A stretch of 37,746 nt of DNA, taken from the NCBI GenBank assembly GCA_964521305.1, contig CAZFQZ010000007.1, positions 1 to 37,746 on the forward strand, read 5' to 3'. The notes beneath the pieces were generated by a model. That model ran no database searches, was not told the origin of the DNA, and was given only the letters and a program-made list of their open reading frames with translations. Source of the DNA: CAZBEJ01 sp964521305 (lineage in GTDB: Bacteria; Patescibacteriota; Microgenomatia; UBA1406; GWC2-37-13). Below, piece after piece: positions 8,360 through 15,452 of the stretch (the stretch's first letter is position 1; the number at the start of each line of letters is the position of its first letter). Made by a program: the position numbers and the translations under genes.

Positions 8360-9061
8360 ATGACTGATAAATACCGGTTTCTCGAAAAAATAATTGGCAT
8401 TAAAATCAAAGATTCTTCCCTATTGGAAAACGTCTTCATCCACCGTTCCTACCTCAACGAGCACCGCGATGCGCATCTCGTGTCAAATGAGCGTCTGGAA
8501 TTCTTAGGAGACAGCGTTCTGTCTTTAATTACCTCTGTCTATTTATTCCGAAACTACCCTACTCTTAAGGAAGGCGATTATACCGAGATAAAATCCGCGA
8601 TTGTCAAAACGGAAAGTTTGGCTCATGCGGCAGGACATCTTGATTTAGGATCGTATTTATTTCTTTCCAAAGGTGAGGAGCTTGGTGGGGGGAGAGCAAA
8701 TGCCAATATTTTAGCTGATTGTTTTGAGGCGCTGATTGCTTGTATTTTCCTCGATCAGAGTTTTGAAGAAGCATATCAGTTCATTACCCGTCACCTATTT
8801 AAGAATATTCTTGATGGCATAGTTAAAACGGAATCGTATCTTTCTGCAAAAAGCAAACTGCAGGAAATTATTCAAGCGAAATACAGGAAAATACCCGAAT
8901 ACAAGGTATTGGGCGAAACCGGTCCTGAACACAAACGCATATTTACCGTTGGCGTGTATTTTAAAAATAAAAAGCTCGGCGAAGGCAGTGCGAATTCAAA
9001 AAAAGAAGCGGAAGAACACGCTGCGAAAGAGGCGCTTGAAAATCTCCATAATATGTTATAA
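8360..9061 (+). CDS. rnc: Ribonuclease III
   Basis: The 233-residue product cuts double-stranded RNA, above all rRNA precursors. The RNase III signature NERLEFLGDSVLSL is at about residues 43-56, with the second acidic cluster DCFEALIACIFLD at about 120. A dsRNA-binding domain covers about residues 160-230 (SKLQEIIQAKYRKIPEYKVL through SKKEAEEHAAKEALENL). Length is normal. It follows nusB after 60 bp and precedes rpsP. Confidence 0.95.
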   Translation: MTDKYRFLEKIIGIKIKDSSLLENVFIHRSYLNEHRDAHLVSNERLEFLGDSVLSLITSVYLFRNYPTLKEGDYTEIKSAIVKTESLAHAAGHLDLGSYLFLSKGEELGGGRANANILADCFEALIACIFLDQSFEEAYQFITRHLFKNILDGIVKTESYLSAKSKLQEIIQAKYRKIPEYKVLGETGPEHKRIFTVGVYFKNKKLGEGSANSKKEAEEHAAKEALENLHNML

Positions 9062-9092
9062 TGATTATAGTTGTTATAAAAATTATACCGAA

Positions 9093-9338
9093 ATGTCAGT
9101 TACTTTACGATTGTACCGCTTGGGAAAATTAAAGGAGCCTCATTATCGCGTCGTGGCGATCGACAAACGGAAAAAACGGAATGGTACGTATATAGATGTG
9201 CTTGGTCATTATAATCCGACGGATCCCGATCGCATCCTTGAGCTGGATGAAACAAAAGTCACTATGTGGCTTGAAAAAGGCGCCACCATGTCAGAAGGAT
9301 TCTCAAAACTCCTTAAGATGCGCAAGCGCACTTCCTAA
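9093..9338 (+). CDS. rpsP: Ribosomal protein S16
   Basis: The 81-residue product begins MSVTLRLYRLGKLKEPHYRVV and contains the S16 motifs RNGTYIDVLGHYNP and GATMSEGFSKLL. The ATG at 9093 is chosen because it gives the canonical S16 N-terminus; the longer open frame upstream overlaps rnc. The usual partners of rpsP in other bacteria (ffh, rimM, trmD) are not next to it. Its last four bases overlap the convergent pilO stop. Confidence 0.93.
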   Translation: MSVTLRLYRLGKLKEPHYRVVAIDKRKKRNGTYIDVLGHYNPTDPDRILELDETKVTMWLEKGATMSEGFSKLLKMRKRTS

Positions 9339-10030
9339 AAGGGATTATTCTTGCGGGGATAATTAAGATTGACCGATGCTTCGCTTGTTGCGGTCGCATG
9401 TTCCTTCAGGACGTAGGATACTTTGTTCTGCAGCGCAATCAAATCCTGCAGCGTTGCTGGTGAAATAGACACCCGTTCCCCGCTTGATGGCGAGGTTTTT
9501 TGACTATAAAACGTGGTGCCCACTTTAAATTTTCCTAATGTTTGCTGTGAAAGTTCTATTTTGTCCAGCGTGATAAACCTGCCACCATTATAATTATAGT
9601 CATTGAGGAACTTCAGGAATGCGTTTGTGCTGCCAATGCCGGTGATGCTTAAAAGCAGTTTATTTTTAGTTGATGCGGATAGATTGATCGAATATCCCGT
9701 AATGGAAAAACCGGATTCACGGGATAAAGCATCGAGTGTATAGATGATAGAAAAATAGTCTTCCGATTGGGGAATAAGCGTATTGAGGAATTTCATGGTA
9801 GTGGTAAGGTCGGTATCCGATGCGTGAATAGCCTCAAGCGATGCAAGTTGCATTTTCAGGTCGTTGATGTCACGTTTTGTTGTGTTCATCTGGTCGGCGT
9901 TCGCGGATATTCTGGCGAGATTAAATGGTACGAACAGACATATGAGTGTTACGAGTACCGCGCAAAGAATAATATAGACAATATTTTCTTTTATGAGGCT
10001 AAGAACGTATGGTTTAATTTTGGACATCAT
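9335..10030 (-). CDS. pilO: PilO-like type IV pilus alignment protein
   Basis: The 231-residue product has one transmembrane helix near the N-terminus (about residues 16-35), a coiled coil (NADQMNTTKRDINDLKMQLASLEA) and a ferredoxin-like C-terminal part, the PilO/GspM layout. PilO pairs with PilN on the outside of the membrane and links PilM to the pilus platform. Sequence identity across the family is low, so the call rests on layout and on position directly after pilN, which it overlaps by 17 bp. It is the last gene of the minus-strand pilus operon. Confidence 0.8.
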   Translation of the reverse strand: MMSKIKPYVLSLIKENIVYIILCAVLVTLICLFVPFNLARISANADQMNTTKRDINDLKMQLASLEAIHASDTDLTTTMKFLNTLIPQSEDYFSIIYTLDALSRESGFSITGYSINLSASTKNKLLLSITGIGSTNAFLKFLNDYNYNGGRFITLDKIELSQQTLGKFKVGTTFYSQKTSPSSGERVSISPATLQDLIALQNKVSYVLKEHATATSEASVNLNYPRKNNPF

Positions 10031-10592
10031 TGATCTTTATGAATGTGCCGCTAAATGATAATTCATAACTCGGTTGCGTTCCCCTGTTGACCGCATTGAA
10101 GCTTTTCAGCGAAACCTGTTCAAAGTTTTTAAGGAAATTGTCGGATTCGATGAAACGAAAAAAATTCACCAGCTCGTCGAAATTGCTGAACGAAACAGTA
10201 AAGGTCGTATTGCGATTTTTCTGGATGACGAAAGACGTGAGTGTGGCTGATCCGGTGCTTTTTAATAAGGCCTCATTGAGCAGATTGTAATACGGGAAGG
10301 AATGCGAGTCATCTTGCAGGTATGTTTGTATTTGCTGATATTTATCCTGGATATATACGAGTTTTGCTTGTTTGTTTTTTTGCTGAGTCAGTTGTTCCAG
10401 GAGTGTGTTTTTCCGGTCGATAAGATCTCTCAGTTGAGTACTCTGGCTAAGCGAAATCATGGTAAATATAATCGTGATAACTACGACTACCACACCAAAG
10501 GCTAATGTGCCGCGCCGTACCCATAAAAAAACAGATTCCAACCGGCGATAATTGTCACGTCGGACCAGAAGATTAATTTTCGATTTTTTCAT
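10014..10592 (-). CDS. pilN: PilN-like type IV pilus assembly protein
   Basis: The 192-residue product starts MKKSKINLLVRRDNYRR, a short cytoplasmic tail with the conserved INLL motif that binds PilM. It continues with a transmembrane helix (about residues 30-50), a coiled coil (about 52-85) and an alpha/beta domain. The gene lies between pilM and pilO in the standard M-N-O order, 15 bp after pilM. Confidence 0.85.
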   Translation of the reverse strand: MKKSKINLLVRRDNYRRLESVFLWVRRGTLAFGVVVVVITIIFTMISLSQSTQLRDLIDRKNTLLEQLTQQKNKQAKLVYIQDKYQQIQTYLQDDSHSFPYYNLLNEALLKSTGSATLTSFVIQKNRNTTFTVSFSNFDELVNFFRFIESDNFLKNFEQVSLKSFNAVNRGTQPSYELSFSGTFIKINDVQN

Positions 10593-10607
10593 ACGTCGTC
10601 ATGGATG

Positions 10608-11639
10608 CTACCTAAAATTTCCCCCGATTGCGGCGATATATACCGGAAGTGCATTTTTTTCCGCTTCTACCATCGATGATTTTTTGCACAGTGCGTACGG
10701 ATTCAATACATCTATGGTCATCGAAACTTCATTTTTAAGGTAGAGTGACAGATACGGGAACCTGAATCCGTTATTCGTTATATGGATGCCGGTTATATTG
10801 GTTTTGTATTTGTCGGCGACCTGGGCCATGAATCTTTTGATCTCGGATAAAAACTCCTTAAGTATCGGTGCCAGGATCGAACTGACCGGTACGGATATAT
10901 GTTCTTGTCCCGCATATGCGGTCAGTATCTCTATTGCTTTTGCTACATCGATATTGAGGTTGATTTGCAGTTCCTTCGCAAAAAGCGCGTAACCGATGTT
11001 AAACGTATGCGATTGTACCGTAAGGTTGTTCCGCGTATCATAACAGTACAGCGATGTGGAATTGTACGCGAGATTGACAATAAAAACATATTGTCCGGCT
11101 TTTTGATACATCTTTGCATAAAATTTGTTTAACATGCGTGTGGTGGCGCTCAGTTCATTCTCCACCGAGTTGGGAATCAGTCCGGCAAGCTCGACTGTTT
11201 TCTGTACTTTTTCTATCATTTTTTTCGGTGCGGCAACGATCAATACGAGGAGAGTATTTGAAGTCATATTTTCGCTGAGGATTTCGAGGTCGATATTGGT
11301 TTCCTCGATCGGCATGGGAATAAACTGGTCGGCTTGATATTTGATTGCTGAAATGAGTTCTTTTTCGTTGAGTTTGGGCATTTCCATGATCTGGCTGTAG
11401 GTGATTGAGTCAGGGATGACGACGCTCACGTTTTTTTTTGTGTTTTTGAGCGAGTCGACAAGTTTTTGCATAATTTTCGCTTGTAGTTCTATCTCTTTGT
11501 CGAGATCCGTAGTATAAAACAACGGGTTGCTTTGTACATGTGCGATATTCTGAATCTCGATCGTGTCATTTGCTTCCTTGGCATCAATCGTCTTCATTAA
11601 ATTTTCACCGAGATCAAGACAATAAAAGGAATCAGCCAT
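10608..11639 (-). CDS. pilM: PilM-like actin-fold type IV pilus protein
   Basis: The 343-residue cytoplasmic protein has the PilM fold: an N-terminal FYCLDLGENLMKTI (phosphate-1-like loop) and the typical EMPKLNEKELISAIKYQADQFIPMPIEE stretch (here EMPKLNEKELI and QADQFIPMPIEE), which marks PilM/GspL-like proteins. PilM recruits PilN's tail and connects to the PilB/PilC motor. It has its own promoter: TATAGT at 11646-11651 is exactly 6 nt before the ATG, so translation is probably leaderless. A 50-bp gap separates it from the prepilin array upstream. Confidence 0.9.
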   Translation of the reverse strand: MADSFYCLDLGENLMKTIDAKEANDTIEIQNIAHVQSNPLFYTTDLDKEIELQAKIMQKLVDSLKNTKKNVSVVIPDSITYSQIMEMPKLNEKELISAIKYQADQFIPMPIEETNIDLEILSENMTSNTLLVLIVAAPKKMIEKVQKTVELAGLIPNSVENELSATTRMLNKFYAKMYQKAGQYVFIVNLAYNSTSLYCYDTRNNLTVQSHTFNIGYALFAKELQINLNIDVAKAIEILTAYAGQEHISVPVSSILAPILKEFLSEIKRFMAQVADKYKTNITGIHITNNGFRFPYLSLYLKNEVSMTIDVLNPYALCKKSSMVEAEKNALPVYIAAIGGNFR

Positions 11640-11645
11640 AATTTC

Positions 11646-11651
11646 ACTATA
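11646..11651 (-). promoter_or_regulatory. Leaderless -10 box of pilM
   Basis: TATAGT, six bases, ATG. The same hexamer and spacing occur before pilB (15441-15446) and before the lysozyme-like gene starting at 35274. A start 6-7 nt after the hexamer would coincide with the ATG. Confidence 0.5.
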
Positions 11652-11689
11652 TTTGATGCTCGAGGAAATTGCAAGATCAAATCAGCGAG

Positions 11690-12256
11690 TTATTGTGGCA
11701 GCAGGCTGACGGTGATTTCAAAAGGAAGTGATATTAGGTTGTCGCCGGTACCGCAATCACCAGTTTGGAAATCCTTATAGCACAGAGTGTAGTTTACGGT
11801 GATGATTGGTGTTCCGTATCCGTTTGAAGAGCACTTGAATGCTATTGGACTTGTTGCGGGAAACATGACATTCGGTGAGGTTAGGCTGGTGACTACAGTC
11901 GGTGACGCACCGATAGCTGATTCTGACGCAATATTGTTTGATGGTTCGTCGAACCAGAACCAGTTGCCGCTAAAATCATTAAAGTACATAGAGGAAAGGG
12001 ATTGCGAATCAGTGGTGCCGATAGCGCAAATTTTTGTCACCTTATCCGACTTATATATGTTTTTTGTATTCGTACGTATCAATGTTGTCATGATATCGGA
12101 AACGTATGTCCCCTGTTTCTTTACCTCAAGGAGTTTAACCGAACGGACTTGTTGCTGAAGGATGATGAAAAAAATTGCATACAACGTAGGTAATGCGATT
12201 GACAGAACGCCGATGACGACGATCATTTCAAGCAGGCTGAATCCTTTTTTTTTCAT
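11690..12256 (-). CDS. Minor prepilin, PilW/GspJ-like
   Basis: The 188-residue product has leader MKKKG and the site G|FSLLEMIVVIGVLS, Glu at +5. The helix lacks the RDAKRK stretch of the GspG-like pilins and the globular domain is larger with several Cys, as in GspJ/PilW-type minor pilins. It is the last of six consecutive prepilin genes, with a 1-bp gap to the previous one. Minor pilins usually form the tip complex that starts pilus assembly. Confidence 0.8.
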   Translation of the reverse strand: MKKKGFSLLEMIVVIGVLSIALPTLYAIFFIILQQQVRSVKLLEVKKQGTYVSDIMTTLIRTNTKNIYKSDKVTKICAIGTTDSQSLSSMYFNDFSGNWFWFDEPSNNIASESAIGASPTVVTSLTSPNVMFPATSPIAFKCSSNGYGTPIITVNYTLCYKDFQTGDCGTGDNLISLPFEITVSLLPQ

Positions 12257-12257
12257 A

Positions 12258-12722
12258 CTATTGCCACAGTGTTAATACGCTGTTGAGTGGAACAGACATG
12301 GCGCCTCCAGGCTCTGACCAGTGCACTTTAATATCGATTGATACTTGCGTAGACGAAACATTCGTGAGCGTTGCTTCTCTGGTGTAAATGGCGGCTGGCG
12401 AGCCGAATGCGGAAGAACACGGCGCCGTTGGTTCATCGCTTATTTTGGTAACGGTGATCGGATCGCTGAAACAATATGCTATTCCGGATGAATATGAAGA
12501 GATAAACGTATTCCAATCAGACTCTTTTTGCGCTCGTATCCACGAGAGTAATGTGTTCGCATACTGTGTTGCAACGAGCCTGTGTTCGTTGGCGGTCATG
12601 TTTTGCACGGAAAAGGTGGTTATGGCGGCGCTCGTCACAAAAAAAAACGACAGGATACCGATAAATATGATGAGTTCGATCAGAGAGAATCCATGCGCGG
12701 ATTGACCAGTATAGTGATTCAT
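12258..12722 (-). CDS. Minor prepilin, PilV/GspI-like
   Basis: The 154-residue product has a leader of 11 residues and the site G|FSLIELIIFIGILS with Glu at +5. The following part (TTFSVQNMTANEHRLVATQYAN) resembles PilV/GspI minor pilins, which contact GspJ and GspK in the tip complex. It lies between GspH-like and GspJ-like genes, the usual H-I-J order of pseudopilin operons. Confidence 0.8.
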   Translation of the reverse strand: MNHYTGQSAHGFSLIELIIFIGILSFFFVTSAAITTFSVQNMTANEHRLVATQYANTLLSWIRAQKESDWNTFISSYSSGIAYCFSDPITVTKISDEPTAPCSSAFGSPAAIYTREATLTNVSSTQVSIDIKVHWSEPGGAMSVPLNSVLTLWQ

Positions 12723-12732
12723 ATTTGTAATG

Positions 12733-13329
12733 TTACGGACAGGCGATCAAATCTTGTCCTGAGGCATTTTTTACTATGGTAACGACTCCCAAAGGACTTA
12801 CTGTTAGCTGTGTGCATTGCAGATTGCCCGGTATCATGGAATTTTTCAAGGTAATGGTGAGTGTAGAGGATAATAATGAGGTGTATGGCTGAGCATTGTA
12901 AAAGGTTATAGAGTACGGGAGAGATTCCTGGCTCGTTCCAAGCTCAATACGGTAAAACGATATGGTTGTTTTGGCGAACGAATATTCCTGCAGTATGTTC
13001 GAGGACGCAGTGCAGGAGCCTGCGCAGCAAATGGAAAAAAAATATTTATTGGCATTGGTGCTGAGGTTTTTGTCTTCACCGAACGAAATATTGTATCCGC
13101 CGAAGTCTCCCGCGGCGCACGAAGATGTAAGTTCGTATGCCACGCTTTTCTTTCGAGCGGTCTCCATGGCGTTTGCAAGATTTTGCGCTTCGGACCGGAG
13201 TCTCGACTGTTCGGTGTATGTATTGTATTGCGCCGACAACATTGCCGAAAATAGGATAATGATTGCTACAACGACGATGAGTTCGATCAGGGTGTATGCA
13301 TGGGGATTTTTTTTAATTTGTTTGACCAT
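12733..13329 (-). CDS. Minor prepilin, GspH/FimT-like, with Ala at -1
   Basis: The 198-residue product begins MVKQIKKNPHA followed by YTLIELIVVVAIII, so the predicted peptidase site is A|Y rather than the usual G|F; Glu is still at +5. The stretch RLRSEAQNLANAMETARKKSVA is typical of GspH/FimT pilins. A longer open frame to 13491 exists, but the ATG at 13329 puts the leader directly before the hydrophobic helix and reduces overlap with the upstream gene to 17 bp, so it is preferred. The globular part has several Cys (one CC pair). Confidence 0.82.
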   Translation of the reverse strand: MVKQIKKNPHAYTLIELIVVVAIIILFSAMLSAQYNTYTEQSRLRSEAQNLANAMETARKKSVAYELTSSCAAGDFGGYNISFGEDKNLSTNANKYFFSICCAGSCTASSNILQEYSFAKTTISFYRIELGTSQESLPYSITFYNAQPYTSLLSSTLTITLKNSMIPGNLQCTQLTVSPLGVVTIVKNASGQDLIACP

Positions 13330-13780
13330 AAGGACCGACGCAATAATTACAGTTATATCCTGTTCCGCAACTGCCGCTGCCGCCGCACCCTGAGACAGAA
13401 CTGGTTTCCAGAAACGCTCCAACCGTATATGAGGACCCGTCAGATGATGAATAATAATAGGTCGGTTTGCCCGATGAGCATTGCGGATCATTCGGAATTT
13501 TTGACAGGTAGGTGATTGAACTTGAGTCTACAAGGCCTCCGGACGGGTTTGCCGTACAGCTGCCTGTGTTAAACTCGATGGCATTGACACCTGTCGGATA
13601 CGTGCCGTTATTACTTCTCCATTGTTCGACAGCCGCCCGAATCTGTTCCAAGTCTGCCTTGCGTTTCGCGTCCCGTGATTGCTTGACGAACTGCGAATAA
13701 CTGACGATGGCAATGGATGCCAGGAGCGATATGATGGTGGCCACGACCAATATTTCAATTAACGTAAAAGCCTGTTTCAT
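13313..13780 (-). CDS. Type IV prepilin, GspG-like, with Ala at -1
   Basis: The 155-residue product has a minimal leader MKQA and the site A|FTLIEILVVATIIS, with Glu at +5. The GspG-like stretch KQSRDAKRKADLEQIRAAVEQW follows the hydrophobic helix. The C-terminal tail is rich in Gly, Ser and Cys (CGGSGSCGTGYNCNYC), which suggests disulfide-stabilised pilin heads. The start codon is 14 bp after the previous pilin. Confidence 0.85.
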   Translation of the reverse strand: MKQAFTLIEILVVATIISLLASIAIVSYSQFVKQSRDAKRKADLEQIRAAVEQWRSNNGTYPTGVNAIEFNTGSCTANPSGGLVDSSSITYLSKIPNDPQCSSGKPTYYYSSSDGSSYTVGAFLETSSVSGCGGSGSCGTGYNCNYCVGPYGQTN

Positions 13781-13794
13781 TGGTTTAGGGGTTA

Positions 13795-14199
13795 TTATTG
13801 TTCATTGGTAATTTCAAAGGCGCTGCCGTTTTCCAGTGCCGCCGTTATATCATATGTAGTGCTGCTTGATGAAACAACGTGGTAATAATAGGTTGTTCCG
13901 TCATTGAGGGGATCGGTCGGCGCCGACATGGTTACGGTACCGCCGCAATCAAGCGTGCCTTGTAAAGCGCCCGCGGTGAGGGTTTGATACTGATAGGGAC
14001 TTGTCGTATTGTTTGCGTAGTTTTGCTCCATACAATTCTGGATAGATCTCAAATCGGCTTTGCGCTTTGCGTCACGCGCCTTCTGCTGGGCTGTCGCATA
14101 CGATACTGCTCCCAACCCGATCAAAACTGCGATAATACCCATGACAACGAGCAACTCAAGAAGAGTAAACCCCTTTTGGATTAGGTTTTTGTGTCCCAT
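13795..14199 (-). CDS. Type IV prepilin, GspG-like
   Basis: The 134-residue product has leader MGHKNLIQKG and site G|FTLLELLVVMGIIA, Glu at +5, followed by QQKARDAKRKADLRSIQNCMEQNY, the GspG/PilA pattern. It is the shortest pilin here. Two Cys frame the start of the globular domain. The start is 2 bp after the preceding pilin's stop, so translation is probably coupled. Confidence 0.85.
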   Translation of the reverse strand: MGHKNLIQKGFTLLELLVVMGIIAVLIGLGAVSYATAQQKARDAKRKADLRSIQNCMEQNYANNTTSPYQYQTLTAGALQGTLDCGGTVTMSAPTDPLNDGTTYYYHVVSSSSTTYDITAALENGSAFEITNEQ

Positions 14200-14201
14200 A
14201 G

Positions 14202-14678
14202 TTAAGGCTGACTAAGTTGAAATGATTTGCCGGTTGAACAGGCATAACTGCCGCTGCACGATCCGGTTGTCGCGTCGGGATCGTTGGCGTTTTCCGCACA
14301 CGCGCATAAGGTGTAGTGCAACGTATCCGTCCTGTTATACGCATATGGGGTTGGCGCCGCGACCGTACTTCCCGGATCGTCGGGAACGTTTTGCATATAT
14401 GTTACTGTGGTGTTACCGACAATTTCATCCCATTTTTGGTTAGCGTACGGGAATAACACCGCCGGGCTTCCAGCCGGCGGAATGTATGCGGGAGGGTTTT
14501 GATCCTGTCTGTACAGTTCCAACGCCTTTTGGATTTGGTGAAGGTCATTTTTTCGCTGGGTATCCCTCGCTTTTTCACGCGCAGCCATATAATTGGGAAG
14601 CATAAGCGCGGCTAATCCGCCTATTATCGCAATAACAACGAGAAGTTCTATCAGCGTAAAACCGGTGCGATTCTTCAT
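14202..14678 (-). CDS. Type IV prepilin, GspG-like
   Basis: The 158-residue product has leader MKNRTG, the site G|FTLIELLVVIAIIG with Glu at +5, and the GspG-like segment REKARDTQRKNDLHQIQKALELY. The globular domain ends with four Cys in a short region (CACAENANDPD... CSGSYAC). Its ATG overlaps the stop of the HolB-like gene by 4 bp, so it is translated from the same mRNA. Confidence 0.85.
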   Translation of the reverse strand: MKNRTGFTLIELLVVIAIIGGLAALMLPNYMAAREKARDTQRKNDLHQIQKALELYRQDQNPPAYIPPAGSPAVLFPYANQKWDEIVGNTTVTYMQNVPDDPGSTVAAPTPYAYNRTDTLHYTLCACAENANDPDATTGSCSGSYACSTGKSFQLSQP

Positions 14679-15343
14679 TTTTTATAACTCTTATAACGAT
14701 TATAATCATTATAACATCGATTGATAAAAATCAACAGATGATCAACCGTAAGTTGGGGATGAGTATTGTTGTTCATGAGGAGAAGGCGGCAGCGTACTAA
14801 TTCCTTTAGGACCAAAGAAGAACCGGTGTCCGTTCGCATGCGCGTACGGAAGTATTCGATGAACGTCGTTATGAGTCCTTCCGCAGTTTCCCTATCCGGG
14901 CACTGGATCGCTTTTTCTCCGATCAATGTGTTCATGTTTTGCGGTCCGGTCCGGTTGATCAAGGCGAGAAGGTTTGCGTTTGGCATTTTATGAGTTTCTG
15001 CATCAAGAGATATAATTTTTATCCGTGAGTGGATGGTTGGCAGTAAACTGCGCGCGTGTTCTGCATGCAATACGAATCTGACGTTTGCGGGCGGTTCTTC
15101 AAGTAGTTTCAGAAACGCATTCTGCGCCTCAAGGGAAGAGCGGTCGAAATCCTCCAGAACATAGATTCGCATGTACGCCTGTTGTACGACTAGCTCATGT
15201 GCCAGGGCCCTGATCTGGTCTATCGAGTACTCCGTTTTTGCCGGTTGCATGCTGGCAATATAGTGTTTCTCCCTCACATATTCCTTTTTCAGGAAATCAT
15301 ACAGTCTTTTCTTTGACGTGGTCAGGATAAGAAGCGATATCAT
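14675..15343 (-). CDS. holB: DNA polymerase III delta-prime-like clamp-loader subunit
   Basis: The 222-residue product carries the DnaX/HolB hallmark AQNAFLKLLEEPP (about residues 72-84) and the following RFVLHAEHARSLLPTIHSRIKII, the sensor-1/SRC-like region ('TIHSRIK'). It is much shorter than E. coli delta-prime (334 aa) and the N-terminal Walker A and zinc module are absent; the protein starts at what is about residue 50 in the family. It is therefore probably an ATPase-dead structural subunit. It opens the prepilin-pilMNO operon and overlaps the first prepilin by 4 bp. TATAAT at 15361-15366 on the minus strand is a possible promoter. Confidence 0.75.
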   Translation of the reverse strand: MISLLILTTSKKRLYDFLKKEYVREKHYIASMQPAKTEYSIDQIRALAHELVVQQAYMRIYVLEDFDRSSLEAQNAFLKLLEEPPANVRFVLHAEHARSLLPTIHSRIKIISLDAETHKMPNANLLALINRTGPQNMNTLIGEKAIQCPDRETAEGLITTFIEYFRTRMRTDTGSSLVLKELVRCRLLLMNNNTHPQLTVDHLLIFINRCYNDYNRYKSYKK

Positions 15344-15417
15344 GAAAATAATATGTTAACTATTATACCATTCGCCCATGAATGTGCTCAGAATTTGAGT
15401 TTTGAGTTTAATTTATA

Positions 15418-15446
15418 TTGAATTCTAACAAAAATCTATCTATAGT
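15418..15446 (+). promoter_or_regulatory. Leaderless promoter of pilB-pilT-pilC
   Basis: TTGAAT (15418-15423), 17 bp spacing, TATAGT (15441-15446), then six bases and the ATG at 15453. The expected transcript start coincides with the start codon and no Shine-Dalgarno is present. Confidence 0.6.
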
Positions 15447-15452
15447 AAAACT

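Noticed and set aside
13330..13491. N-terminal extension of the GspH-like pilin up to 13491.
   Set aside because: It overlaps the upstream pilin gene in another frame and would place 60 residues before the prepilin leader.
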